Source: Geomonas propionica
GTDB lineage: Bacteria; Desulfobacterota; Desulfuromonadia; Geobacterales; Geobacteraceae
Length of the DNA stretch: 64,000 nt
Assembly: GCF_016458235.1 (NCBI RefSeq)
Contig: NZ_JAEMHK010000012.1
Coordinates: forward strand, 1-64,000
Reading direction: 5' to 3'
The position numbers and the translations under genes were made by a program. Positions 1-8,738 of the stretch are shown in pieces. The notes below the pieces were generated by a model. It saw only the letters and a program-made list of their open reading frames with translations, was not told where the DNA came from and did not search any database. How positions within the stretch are numbered: the first letter of the stretch is position 1; each line of letters starts with the position of its first letter.

Positions 1-131
1 TTGCGGACCTGGAGGGTGCCACCGGTACTGCCCAGCTTCGTTTGTATCTGGTACGATGTTGCCGCCCAGGACCAGAGTGCCCCCGATATGATGGCCGTAG
101 CAGCCAGAACAGCCAGTGTCTTTTTCAGCAT
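1..131 (-). CDS. 5' end of a secreted multiheme cytochrome, near copy of the 20555-24190 gene (partial)
   Basis: Only the first 43 codons are inside the window. The ATG is at 131, preceded by a GGGGAAGG Shine-Dalgarno sequence. The visible peptide is a Sec signal peptide (MLKKTLAVLAATAI..., cut predicted after the SWA-A region) and the start of the mature chain. It matches residues 1-43 of the 24-haem protein at 20555-24190 with about five base differences in 128 nt. No haem motif is reached before the window edge, so the cytochrome assignment is inferred from the homologue. The upstream 40 bases also match the upstream of the other copy, so the duplication includes the leader. Confidence 0.8.
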   Translation of the reverse strand, partial: MLKKTLAVLAATAIISGALWSWAATSYQIQTKLGSTGGTLQVR

Positions 132-536
132 AACCTTCCCCTGTCTCTCATCTTCTAGTGCGGCAATGGACGATTAGAGGTGCGAAATAATCCTACGGAC
201 GGTCTCTAATGAGCAACAACCATACCCGAAATTCGCTACGCCATATCGCGGAAGATTGATTTTGTCGGACAGGGGAAGCAACCGCTCTAATGAAAAGAGA
301 AATTTTTCAAAAGGCAATACTTGGCAGGGTTTGGCAAATTTTAAGAATAAAGCACCGCGCGCACCCCCCTGCGGGGGCTGTTTGGGGATATCACGGGAAG
401 CTTTTGGGGTAAAAGGCTGGGTTGGCAATAAAAAGGCAACAAAAAGGTAAGGCAAAACTAACCAGGAGGGGCACGCGGTTTAGGGTGGCCGCCAGGCCGA
501 AAGCCTGGACACGGCTAACCGTAAATTGGGGAGAGC
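132..536. other. Intergenic leader region of the edge gene, no gene seen
   Basis: This is the gap between the terminator of the 581-8725 gene and the edge gene. Bases 132-175 match the leader of the duplicate gene near 24191-24240 (shared AATGGACGAT and TAGAGGTGCGAA blocks). Short open frames on both strands here lack ribosome sites and recognisable products. A folded segment at 477-520 is listed separately. Confidence 0.5.
477..520. other. Three-tier hairpin of unknown class
   Basis: Nested complementary segments are visible: GGTT 477-480 with AACC 517-520, GGCCG 487-491 with CGGCT 512-516 (one G-T), and CCAGGC 492-497 with GCCTGG 503-508 closing a CGAAA loop. The strand is undecided; read on the minus strand it would lie in the leader of the edge gene. 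It does not fit the GEMM-I consensus (no GACGCAAAG-like core). Confidence 0.35.
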
Positions 537-575
537 AGAGGGTGACGCCCCGGACTGGCCGGGGCGTCACCCTCT
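537..575 (-). terminator. Perfect 17-bp inverted repeat after the 2714-aa gene
   Basis: 537-553 and 559-575 are exact complements with a 5-nt loop (ACTGG). It sits directly after the stop codon of the 581-8725 gene. There is no clear U-tract on either side, so it may act as a transcript-end stabiliser or a bidirectional block rather than a classic intrinsic terminator. Confidence 0.6.
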
Positions 576-580
576 AGGGG

Positions 581-3500
581 TTACTGCAGAGGCCTTGCGT
601 AGTTAGGAGTACCAATTCTGCCGGTGCCGGCGGAGCCGTCATGCTTGTTGCAGGCGCCGCCCCAGGTGGAGGAGGCGGTGTAGCAGGTAGGCGCCGTGGT
701 GGTGGCCCAGTTGGCCTCGGACATGTTAAGACCGAGTTCCGCACCGTAGATGAAGCGGTAGCTCTTGGTGGCCCCGGCGGTCAGCGTGGTGATGGACCGG
801 TTGTTACCGTGGATGCCGCCGATGGTGTTGACCCCGCCGCCCATGTGGCAGTTGAAGCAGACGATACCGTGGTCATTGTAGGTGCCCGGTCCCCACGGCA
901 CGTTGTCGAAGGTGCTGTGTTCGATACGGGATTTGCCGGTCACCGTCACGTTGCTGTAGTTGTAGACGGTGCTCAGATGGCAACGGTAGCAAACGAAGGT
1001 GGCGCTGCCATCGTTGGTGTTGGTGGCTGCCGCGTCGGCGCCGTTTTTGTCCTGCAGCATCCGGGTGGCGTTCCTCGCACCGTGGGCATTGCTCTCGTTC
1101 AGGTGACAGTCGGAGCAGTGCAGGCCGGTATCCCAGGTAACGGCAACACCATCTTTCGAGGTGCCGGTCCAGCCACCGCGGGAGGCATAGGTGGAGGCGT
1201 AGGCCGCAGTATAGCGCTTGGTGTAGATATTCAGGTTGTGATGGCTGGCGTAGGCGCTACCCACCGCGTTGCCGGAGTTGAACTGCGATTTGACGTTGAG
1301 CGGCGTGCCGCCGTCCAGCGGGTTGAACGGAGTATTCTTCCGCGCCAGGGCTGTGCCGGTGGTGATGGCGTCACCGGCGGTGTTGACGGTGATGGTGGAG
1401 GCGCCGTCGGCGTCGTGGCAGTTGACGCAGAAGCGGTCCATGTTGTCGCGGTCGGTGGAGTTGATGGTGGTGCCGCCGGCGCGTCGTCCCGGCCAGGACC
1501 AGTAGTTGGTGCCTGCGACGCCAGGGTTGCCCTGGCTGTCGACGTTCCTCAACAGTATCGGCGCGCCGCTGGTGCCATGCGCGGTTACCTGCTTCACCGA
1601 ACTCTCGGTGGAAGTGGTGTCGCCCTCGGCGTGGCAGATGATGCAGTCCACGTTCTTGACCGAGGTGTTCTTGATGTGCCTGGACGGGCGGACGAAGTCG
1701 TCGCCGGTGGAGCCCAGGGTAGCACCCACGACCTGCTGGCGCACGCCGCGCGGGGAGTTGTGGCACAAGAGGCAGCTGCCGCCGGATCCCTTGAAGCCTG
1801 CGTTGTGCGAGTGGCACTGGGTGCAGTTCACGGTGCCGTTGTGGCCCGCGGTGGTGTTGTTGTACCTGTGGGCGGCGGTCTGGCTGTGGCAGACCTCGCA
1901 GATGCGGTTCGAGGTGGCGTGAACCGTATCGCTACCCTTGTCGGTCGCCGGGTTCAGGTAGGATACCGCGATGGTTGGGCTGCTGTTGGTGGCCCAGTTG
2001 CTGCCATCGCCGGTCGCTACGCTGGTGACGGCGCGCATGATGTTGGGGGTGGTCATGTTGTGGCAGGTGGCGCAGGTGAAGGCGCCGTACTTCTTGCCGG
2101 GCTCACCCCAGCCGCCGTTGGCACTCCACTTGGTGGAGCCGGTGGTGGTGGAGGTATGCAGCATAGGGCTGTTGGCCCATGCGGTGCGCACCGGGGTGTA
2201 GGGGCCGACGGCTACGCCGGTTGCCGAGTAGTTGCCGCGGGCGTCCAGCGCGAAGATCTTATAGTAGTAGACCGTGCCGTTGGTAAGCGGTGCGTCGATG
2301 AAGTTATTGAGACTCCCCACGTACGCCACGGTGCTGGAGCCAATGATGTTGTCCTGCAGGTAGTTGACACCTTCCACCGGGGTGTCGGTGACGGCGCTGC
2401 CGGCACGGCGCAGCACCACGATACCGGCGAAGTCGGTATCGGCCGGGTTGGTCCAGTACAGCGAGTTGGACGCGATGCCGGCGGCACCACCCGCTGCGGT
2501 GACGTTGGCCGGGGAAAGGTTGTCGATGGTGACGGTCGCAGAGGCGGTGTCACCGTACGATTTCGGGTTGCTGGATGCGATCGCGGTCACCGTACCGGTT
2601 ACGGCATAGGTTGCACCCGGAGGTACCGGCATGGACGTCGCCGTCTTGGCATTGATAACCAAGACGTACTGCGTCGGCGTCGTCGTCACCGTGATCGGGG
2701 TGGTCAAGGTGATGGCCACGGTATTGGACCCCGGGTTGGCGGTACCGTAAATGGTGGTGCCGGTGTCGTCGGTCACGTTGATCGAGGCGATACCCGCCCA
2801 GGTCCCGTTGGCAAGAGTCACGGTGACGCCGGTGACGGTGTCGGTCCCGGCCTGAGTGGCCAGGGTGAAGGCGTCAAGGTCGATCTCGGTGCCTCCCGGA
2901 GGGATGGTGAGGCTGATCTCGCCCGTCCCCTGGCCCACGGTGGTGGTGGCCGCTGCGGTGGTGAAGCTCGTGGTGGTGCTGTATGCCGAGATGTTGCCCG
3001 CGGCGTCCTTCGTCCTCACGTGCCAATAGTAGGTGGTGCTGTTGGTGAGCGTCGGCGCGAAGGAAAGACCGGTCTGCCATGCGCTCTGCTGGACCCCGGC
3101 GGTGAAGCCGGAGTTGGTGGCGATTTCGAAGAAGTACTGCACCGCTGCCGTGGTGTTGGCGTCAGTCGCCATGCTGGTGGACAGCGACGCGGTCGTTGCC
3201 ACGGCGGTGGCGAGGTTGGCCGGAGACGAGTTGGCGAAGCCGGCCGGGGCCACGGTATCGACGTAGACCGAGACGCTGGAAGGCGTCGCGTCCGGGTTGG
3301 AAGCGCTGTCCAACGCACGCGCCAGGATGGTGTGCGCGACGTAGTCCTCGGCAGGCAGGGTCCAGGAGTAGCTCCAGGAACCGGTACCGATGGCGGTGTT
3401 CCAGGAGGTACCGTTGTTCACGGAAACCTGTACCGAGCCGAGCGCGTTGGTGCCGGCGGTTGCGGTACCGCTGATCACGGCCGGCGAGGTCGAGAAGACG

Positions 3501-6500
3501 GTGCCGGCGGTCGGGGCGGAGAGAACGGTTTCAGGAGCGACCACGCCGGAGGTGAAGCTCCAGGTGGTGGTGTAGGCAGTGGTGTTGCCGGCGGCGTCCT
3601 TCGCCATGACGTGCCAGAAGTACTGGGTAGCCGGAGCCAGGGTCGGGGTGAAGCTTGTGCCAAGCTGCCAGCCGCTCTGCTGCACGCCGGTAGTGAAGCC
3701 GGAGTTGGTGGCGATCTCGAAGAAGTACTGCACCGCGGCCGAGGTGTTGCCGTCGGTGGCGGTGGTCGAGGCGAGCGAGGCATTAAGCGCCACGGCCGTG
3801 GCCAGGTTTGCCGGGGCGGAGTTGTTCAACCCTGCCGGGGCGACGTTATCCACCCGGACCGAGACCTGCGCCGGGGTGGCGTCGGCATAACCGAGCGTAT
3901 CGACGCCCTTGGCGAGGATGGTGTGTGCCACGTAGTCCTCACTGGCAAGTGCCCAACTGAAGGACCAGGAGGTGGTGCCGGTGGCGGCAGCCCAGGTGCT
4001 GCCGTTGTTGGTGGAAACCTGGACCGAGGCCAGCGGGTTGGCGCCGGCGCTCGCGGTACCGGTGATGGAAGCCGGACCGGTGGTGATCACCGCGTTGGCG
4101 GCCGGTGCGCTCATGATGGTGTCGGGGAGCGCGATGGCCGAGGCGGAACCGGAGATGGTGGCGCCTGCGGAGAGGTTGCCTACTTCGTCCAGGGAGCAGA
4201 CCCTGTAGTAGTAGGTGGTGCCGTTGGTTACCGCGTTATCGAAGTAGGAGGTGCCGTTGCCGGTGTAGAGCGCGGTGCCCGAGCAGTCGGCCGGAGCGGA
4301 GACGCTCGACTTGACCACCTTATAGGTATTAACCGGGTCGAGGCCGGCGCCGGCGTCGCTGGCCGGGGTCCAGCTGATCTTGATGTAGCCGTCGCCGGAG
4401 GAATCGCTCGCGCTGCCGTCGATGGGAGCTGTGGTGTCGACCGCGAAGTCGAGGCCGGTGGCCACGGTGAAGTCCGGGGTGCCGGTGAACGCGGTCCAGG
4501 CGCTGACAGCACCCTTGCTGTCCTTCGCCCTCACTCTCCAGTCGAAGGAGCCGTCGGCGAGACCGCCGCAGAAGGCCTGGGCGGTGGCCGGGCCGGTGAC
4601 GTAGGGGCTCGCACAGTCAGCGATGCCGTCGTTGTTCAGATCAACCTCGAGGAGGACGGAATCGCCGTTGCCGCCGTCGACAGTGGTGCCGATGACCACC
4701 ACGTTGGTGGAGGCGGCGGCGCCGGATGCGATGGCGGTGGTGCCGTCGGCCTGGAACTGGGCCAGGGCGGTCGGCGCGGCCGGAGCGGCGTTGGTGAGCG
4801 CAACGGTGAAATCGGGATCGCTGCCGCCGAAGTCGACCCAGGCGCTGTATGCAGTCCCGTCGGTAGTGCGGGCGCGCCATTTGTAGGAGAGTCCGTCGGT
4901 AAGGCCGGAGCAGGCGGCGGAAGCCACCGAACCGCTGGTCACCGCAGTGGAGGAGCAATTGGCGGCGCCGGCGAAGGCGTTGCCGTTGGTGATCATCTCG
5001 ACCTGCAGAGTGACGTTGTCACCGTTGGGGTCGGAGACGGGAGCCTTCACGACCACGGTGGAACCGGTGGCGTTGCCCCCCTGGGCGATGGCGGTGGTGC
5101 CGTCGGCCTGGTACTGGGCAGCTACCGGTGCATCCGGGCCGCTCTGGCCGATGGTGCTGAAGCTCCAGGTGGTGGAGTAGTTGGAGATATTGCCCGCCGC
5201 GTCCTTCGCCCTAACGTGCCAGTAGTAGGAGTTGGCGCTGGCAAGCGTCGGGGCAAAGCTGGTGCCAGTCTGCCAGCTGCTCTGCTGCACTCCGGTGGTG
5301 AAGGTGTTGTCGGTTGCCAGTTCGAAGAAGTACTGCACCGCGGTGCTGGTGTTGGCGTCGGTTGCCACCGCAGACGTCAGGGAAGTGGCCAGAGCCACGT
5401 TGGTGGCTAGGTTGGCCGGGGTCGCGTTGGCGACGTTGGCCGGCGCCACGTTGTCGACGCGGACCACGACCTGTGCCGGGGTGGCGTCGGCGTAGCCCAG
5501 GCTGTCCACGCCCTTGGCGAGGATGGTGTGCGCGACGTAGTCTTCGGTGGGCGGTGCCCAGGTGAAGGACCAGGGAGCGGTGCCGGTGGCGGCGGCCCAG
5601 GTGGTGCCGTTATTGGTGGAGACCTGGACCGATGCGACCGGGTTGGCGCCGGCGCTGGAACCACCGGTGATGGATACCGGGCCGGTGCCAACTACGGTGT
5701 TGGCGGCCGGGGCGGTGATGGTGGTATCGGGCAGCGCGATGGTCGAGGGGGATCCGGAAACGGTGACGCCTGCGGAGAGGTTGGTGGCCTCGTCCAGGGC
5801 GCACACCCTATAGTAATAAGTGGTGCCGTTGGTAACGGCGCTGTCGAAGTACGAAGTGCCGTTGCCGGCGTAGAGCGCCGCGGCCGAGCAGTCGGCCGGA
5901 GTGGAGACGCTCGACTTGACCAGCTTGTAAGTATTGACGGGGTCGAGGCCGGCGCCGGAGTCGGTGGCCGCGGTCCAGCTCACCGTGATGTAGCCGTCGC
6001 CGGAGGTGGCGCTGGCGATGCCGTCGGTCGGCGGGGTGGTGTCGATGCCGAAGTCGAGGCCGGTGGAGACCAGGAAGTCGGGGGTGCCGGTGAAGGCCGT
6101 CCAGGCGCTGGAAACGGCCTTGCTGTCCTTGGCGCGCACCCTCCAGTCGTAGGAGCCGTCGGCGAGACCGTTGCAGATGGCCTGGGCGGTGGCGGGGCCG
6201 GTGACGTAGGGGCTGGCGCAGTCGGCGATGCCGTCGTTGTTCAGGTCGACCTCGAGAAGGACCGGGTCGCCGTTGCCGCCGTCAACGGTGGCGCCGATGA
6301 CCACCGCGTTGCTGCTGGCGGTGCCGCCGGTGGCGATGGCGGTGGTGCCGTCCGCCTGGTACTGGGCCAGGGCGGTCGGCGCTGCCGGGGTCGTGTTCGG
6401 TACCGTGACAGTGAAGTCGGGGTTGCTGGCGCCGAAGTCGACCCAGGCGCTGCTCAGCGTGCCGTCAGTGGTACGGGCGCGCCATTTATAGGCAAGGCCG

Positions 6501-8725
6501 TCGGTCAGGCCTGAGCAGGTGGCGCTCGCCACCGAGCCGCTTGCCACCGAGGTGGAGGAGCAGTTCGGGGTGCCGGAGAAGGTGTTGGCGTTGGTGATCA
6601 TCTCCACCTGAAGGGTCACGTTGTCGCCGTTCACGTCGGTGACGGTCGACTTGATCACTACCGAGGTGGAGGTCGCGGTGCCGGCCTGCGCGATCGCGGT
6701 GCTGCCGTCGGCCTGGTACTGGCTGGCGGACGGGACGTTAGGCGCGGTCGGAGCGATGGTGGTGAAGCTCCAGGTGGTGGTGTAGGCGCTGGTGTTGCCG
6801 GCGGCGTCCTTCGCCCTCACGTGCCAGTAGTAGGTGGTGCCGCCTACCAGGGTCGGTGCGAAGGTCTTGGTGGTCTGCCAGCCGCTCTGCTGCACGCCGG
6901 TGGTGAAACCGCTGTCGGTGGCGAGCTCGAAGAAGTACTGCACCGCCGCGCTCACGTTGGCGTCGGTGGCGGTCCCGGAGGAAAGCGACGTGGTCAGCGC
7001 CTGGTTGGTCGCCAGGTTGGCCGGAGCCGAGTTGGCAAGCCCAGCCGGGGCCACGGTATCGACGATCACGGTGACCGAGGCCGGGGAGGTGTCTTCGTTG
7101 GCTGCGTTGTCGACCGCCTTGACCAGGATGGTGTGCGAGACGTAGTCCTCGGCAGGGAGGGTCCAGGAGAAGGACCAGGCGGAGGTGCCGGTCGCCGCGC
7201 TCCAGGTGGAGCCGTTGTTGGTGGAGACCTGTACCGAGCCGAGGGCGTTGGTTCCGGCAGTGGCGCTACCGGTGATGGCAGCCGGGCTGGTGGAGAGAAC
7301 TGCCGATGCCAGCGGCGCGCTGATCGCGGTGTCGGGGCGGACAATAGCCGTCGCGGTGGTGTAGCTGAACGGATAGGAGCTGGCCATCGTGTTGCCGGCG
7401 CTGTCAGTGATGCCGGTGCCGGCAGTTACGGTGTACGGGGTGTTGGCCGCCTGCCCGGTCGGGGTGAACACGGCCTGGCTGCCGGAGCAGCTGGTCTTGG
7501 CCCAGGTGACGGCCGGGGAGATGGTGACCGTGCTGGTGGTCACCGTGGCGCAGTTGACCGCCTCGCTGAAGTTAAGGGTTACGGTGCTGTCCGGGGTGAT
7601 GCCGGTGGCGCCGCTGGTCGGGACGGTGCTCGTCACGCTCGGCTTAACGGTATCGACCACGACGGTGACCGGCGAGCCGTACACGAGGGAGACGTTGCCG
7701 GCCGCATCCTTGGCCCAGGGGTAGAGGGTAAAGCTGCCGTCGGTGGCCACAGTGTAACTGGTCGGCGCGGTGCCGGTCCAGCCTGCTGCGCCGGCAAGCG
7801 GGGCGGTCGAAGTGGTGGTGATCATGTAGCCGGTGACGCCGGTGTTGTCGGTCGCGGCGAAGCCGGTAACCGGGATGGTCCTGGAGAGTGACGGCGTTGT
7901 GGCCGCGAAGCCTGCAGATACCACCGGCTTGGTGGTGTCACCCCCGCCGCCGCTGGTGACGGTCACGGTGATCGCCTGCTCGACGTGCGATTTCGCGGAG
8001 TCGTGGCCGACGCCGAGCACCACGACCGTGTAGGTCCCTGCGGCGGTGCCGGCCGGAACCGTCACGATAGCGTCGGTACCCATGTTGTCGGCGATGCCGT
8101 CGAGGTCCTTGGCGGTCGCGTTGTCGTAGGCGGCGTTCCTGGTGCCAGTGTCCCACGCAGAGGTGTCGTAGTTGATGGTGTAACCCACCGGGCTCGACGG
8201 GTACTCGCCCGAGGCGCTGTAGCTGTTGGCGGTGGCCCAGCCGGCCGCCACGCCGTCGGCCGCGTCCCAGACCGCGTTCCAGCCGGGGATCGCCGGCGAG
8301 TTCACGGTACCCTTGGCGAGAGTCCAGCCGGTCGGCAGGTTGATCTCCACCCCAACACCTACGTTGCTTGCGGCGTTGGTCACGTTGGTCACCTTCCAGT
8401 CCACCTCGAAGGCCCCCCCGGCTGCGACAGTCACCGCGGTCCCCACCACGCCGTTGATGGCTGTGGTGATGGTCGCGTCCGGGTCGATCTGCACGTGGCA
8501 CCCCGAGGCGCTGCAGGAGGTGTACTTGGTCGGCCACGCGTTGGCGTTGCGGGGCATGAGCATAGCGGTAACGCAGAAAATCGCGATAACCAGTGTCAGC
8601 ACCAGCGAGCCTATCAGGTTCATGCGGGTACGGCCGCTCATATTGCGCAGCAGTCCCAGCCCGGATGCAGCTTCAACTGTTTCCTGAGTTGTCGACACTC
8701 TCATCGATCTCCTCAAATCCTTCAT
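581..8725 (-). CDS. Giant secreted fibronectin-III/Ig-like protein with C-terminal multiheme domain
   Basis: 2714 aa. A 35-residue charged n-region precedes a hydrophobic segment (about residues 36-58) ending in NANA-W, an extended signal peptide or anchor. It is followed by a CX4CH haem motif (CSASGCH). The middle 2000 residues are repeated beta-sandwich modules: four copies of a module with W-x-F-x-W and YYWHV-x-KDAAGN signatures, copies of a VLLEVDLNNDGIADC module, FnIII modules with TTYYYRVC, and one Big_5-like Ig module. The last 600 residues carry nine CX2CH motifs (CATCH, CEVCH, CTQCH, CLLCH, CIICH, CVNCH, CSDCH, CYRCH, CFNCH). The likely role is a surface-exposed or extracellular cytochrome on an adhesive stalk. 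It lies 13 nt after the 8739-10736 gene, so the two are probably co-transcribed. The ATG at 8725 has GGAG six bases upstream; an ATG at 8704 also has a good GAGGAG. Confidence 0.8.
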   Translation of the reverse strand: MKDLRRSMRVSTTQETVEAASGLGLLRNMSGRTRMNLIGSLVLTLVIAIFCVTAMLMPRNANAWPTKYTSCSASGCHVQIDPDATITTAINGVVGTAVTVAAGGAFEVDWKVTNVTNAASNVGVGVEINLPTGWTLAKGTVNSPAIPGWNAVWDAADGVAAGWATANSYSASGEYPSSPVGYTINYDTSAWDTGTRNAAYDNATAKDLDGIADNMGTDAIVTVPAGTAAGTYTVVVLGVGHDSAKSHVEQAITVTVTSGGGGDTTKPVVSAGFAATTPSLSRTIPVTGFAATDNTGVTGYMITTTSTAPLAGAAGWTGTAPTSYTVATDGSFTLYPWAKDAAGNVSLVYGSPVTVVVDTVKPSVTSTVPTSGATGITPDSTVTLNFSEAVNCATVTTSTVTISPAVTWAKTSCSGSQAVFTPTGQAANTPYTVTAGTGITDSAGNTMASSYPFSYTTATAIVRPDTAISAPLASAVLSTSPAAITGSATAGTNALGSVQVSTNNGSTWSAATGTSAWSFSWTLPAEDYVSHTILVKAVDNAANEDTSPASVTVIVDTVAPAGLANSAPANLATNQALTTSLSSGTATDANVSAAVQYFFELATDSGFTTGVQQSGWQTTKTFAPTLVGGTTYYWHVRAKDAAGNTSAYTTTWSFTTIAPTAPNVPSASQYQADGSTAIAQAGTATSTSVVIKSTVTDVNGDNVTLQVEMITNANTFSGTPNCSSTSVASGSVASATCSGLTDGLAYKWRARTTDGTLSSAWVDFGASNPDFTVTVPNTTPAAPTALAQYQADGTTAIATGGTASSNAVVIGATVDGGNGDPVLLEVDLNNDGIADCASPYVTGPATAQAICNGLADGSYDWRVRAKDSKAVSSAWTAFTGTPDFLVSTGLDFGIDTTPPTDGIASATSGDGYITVSWTAATDSGAGLDPVNTYKLVKSSVSTPADCSAAALYAGNGTSYFDSAVTNGTTYYYRVCALDEATNLSAGVTVSGSPSTIALPDTTITAPAANTVVGTGPVSITGGSSAGANPVASVQVSTNNGTTWAAATGTAPWSFTWAPPTEDYVAHTILAKGVDSLGYADATPAQVVVRVDNVAPANVANATPANLATNVALATSLTSAVATDANTSTAVQYFFELATDNTFTTGVQQSSWQTGTSFAPTLASANSYYWHVRAKDAAGNISNYSTTWSFSTIGQSGPDAPVAAQYQADGTTAIAQGGNATGSTVVVKAPVSDPNGDNVTLQVEMITNGNAFAGAANCSSTAVTSGSVASAACSGLTDGLSYKWRARTTDGTAYSAWVDFGGSDPDFTVALTNAAPAAPTALAQFQADGTTAIASGAAASTNVVVIGTTVDGGNGDSVLLEVDLNNDGIADCASPYVTGPATAQAFCGGLADGSFDWRVRAKDSKGAVSAWTAFTGTPDFTVATGLDFAVDTTAPIDGSASDSSGDGYIKISWTPASDAGAGLDPVNTYKVVKSSVSAPADCSGTALYTGNGTSYFDNAVTNGTTYYYRVCSLDEVGNLSAGATISGSASAIALPDTIMSAPAANAVITTGPASITGTASAGANPLASVQVSTNNGSTWAAATGTTSWSFSWALASEDYVAHTILAKGVDTLGYADATPAQVSVRVDNVAPAGLNNSAPANLATAVALNASLASTTATDGNTSAAVQYFFEIATNSGFTTGVQQSGWQLGTSFTPTLAPATQYFWHVMAKDAAGNTTAYTTTWSFTSGVVAPETVLSAPTAGTVFSTSPAVISGTATAGTNALGSVQVSVNNGTSWNTAIGTGSWSYSWTLPAEDYVAHTILARALDSASNPDATPSSVSVYVDTVAPAGFANSSPANLATAVATTASLSTSMATDANTTAAVQYFFEIATNSGFTAGVQQSAWQTGLSFAPTLTNSTTYYWHVRTKDAAGNISAYSTTTSFTTAAATTTVGQGTGEISLTIPPGGTEIDLDAFTLATQAGTDTVTGVTVTLANGTWAGIASINVTDDTGTTIYGTANPGSNTVAITLTTPITVTTTPTQYVLVINAKTATSMPVPPGATYAVTGTVTAIASSNPKSYGDTASATVTIDNLSPANVTAAGGAAGIASNSLYWTNPADTDFAGIVVLRRAGSAVTDTPVEGVNYLQDNIIGSSTVAYVGSLNNFIDAPLTNGTVYYYKIFALDARGNYSATGVAVGPYTPVRTAWANSPMLHTSTTTGSTKWSANGGWGEPGKKYGAFTCATCHNMTTPNIMRAVTSVATGDGSNWATNSSPTIAVSYLNPATDKGSDTVHATSNRICEVCHSQTAAHRYNNTTAGHNGTVNCTQCHSHNAGFKGSGGSCLLCHNSPRGVRQQVVGATLGSTGDDFVRPSRHIKNTSVKNVDCIICHAEGDTTSTESSVKQVTAHGTSGAPILLRNVDSQGNPGVAGTNYWSWPGRRAGGTTINSTDRDNMDRFCVNCHDADGASTITVNTAGDAITTGTALARKNTPFNPLDGGTPLNVKSQFNSGNAVGSAYASHHNLNIYTKRYTAAYASTYASRGGWTGTSKDGVAVTWDTGLHCSDCHLNESNAHGARNATRMLQDKNGADAAATNTNDGSATFVCYRCHLSTVYNYSNVTVTGKSRIEHSTFDNVPWGPGTYNDHGIVCFNCHMGGGVNTIGGIHGNNRSITTLTAGATKSYRFIYGAELGLNMSEANWATTTAPTCYTASSTWGGACNKHDGSAGTGRIGTPNYARPLQ

Positions 8726-8738
8726 CGAGCGCTCCTAT

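Noticed and set aside
132-536. GEMM-I riboswitch in a cytochrome leader
   Set aside because: No GACGCAAAG-type core or matching receptor stem was found; only an unrelated nested hairpin is present. The leader at 24191-24759 was also negative.
641-5410. A 1589-codon open frame on the plus strand, antisense to the 2714-aa gene
   Set aside because: It is Gly/Val/Arg-rich with no domain, no ribosome site and no signal. It is what a GC-rich, Thr/Ala/Ser-biased repeat gene yields on its opposite strand.
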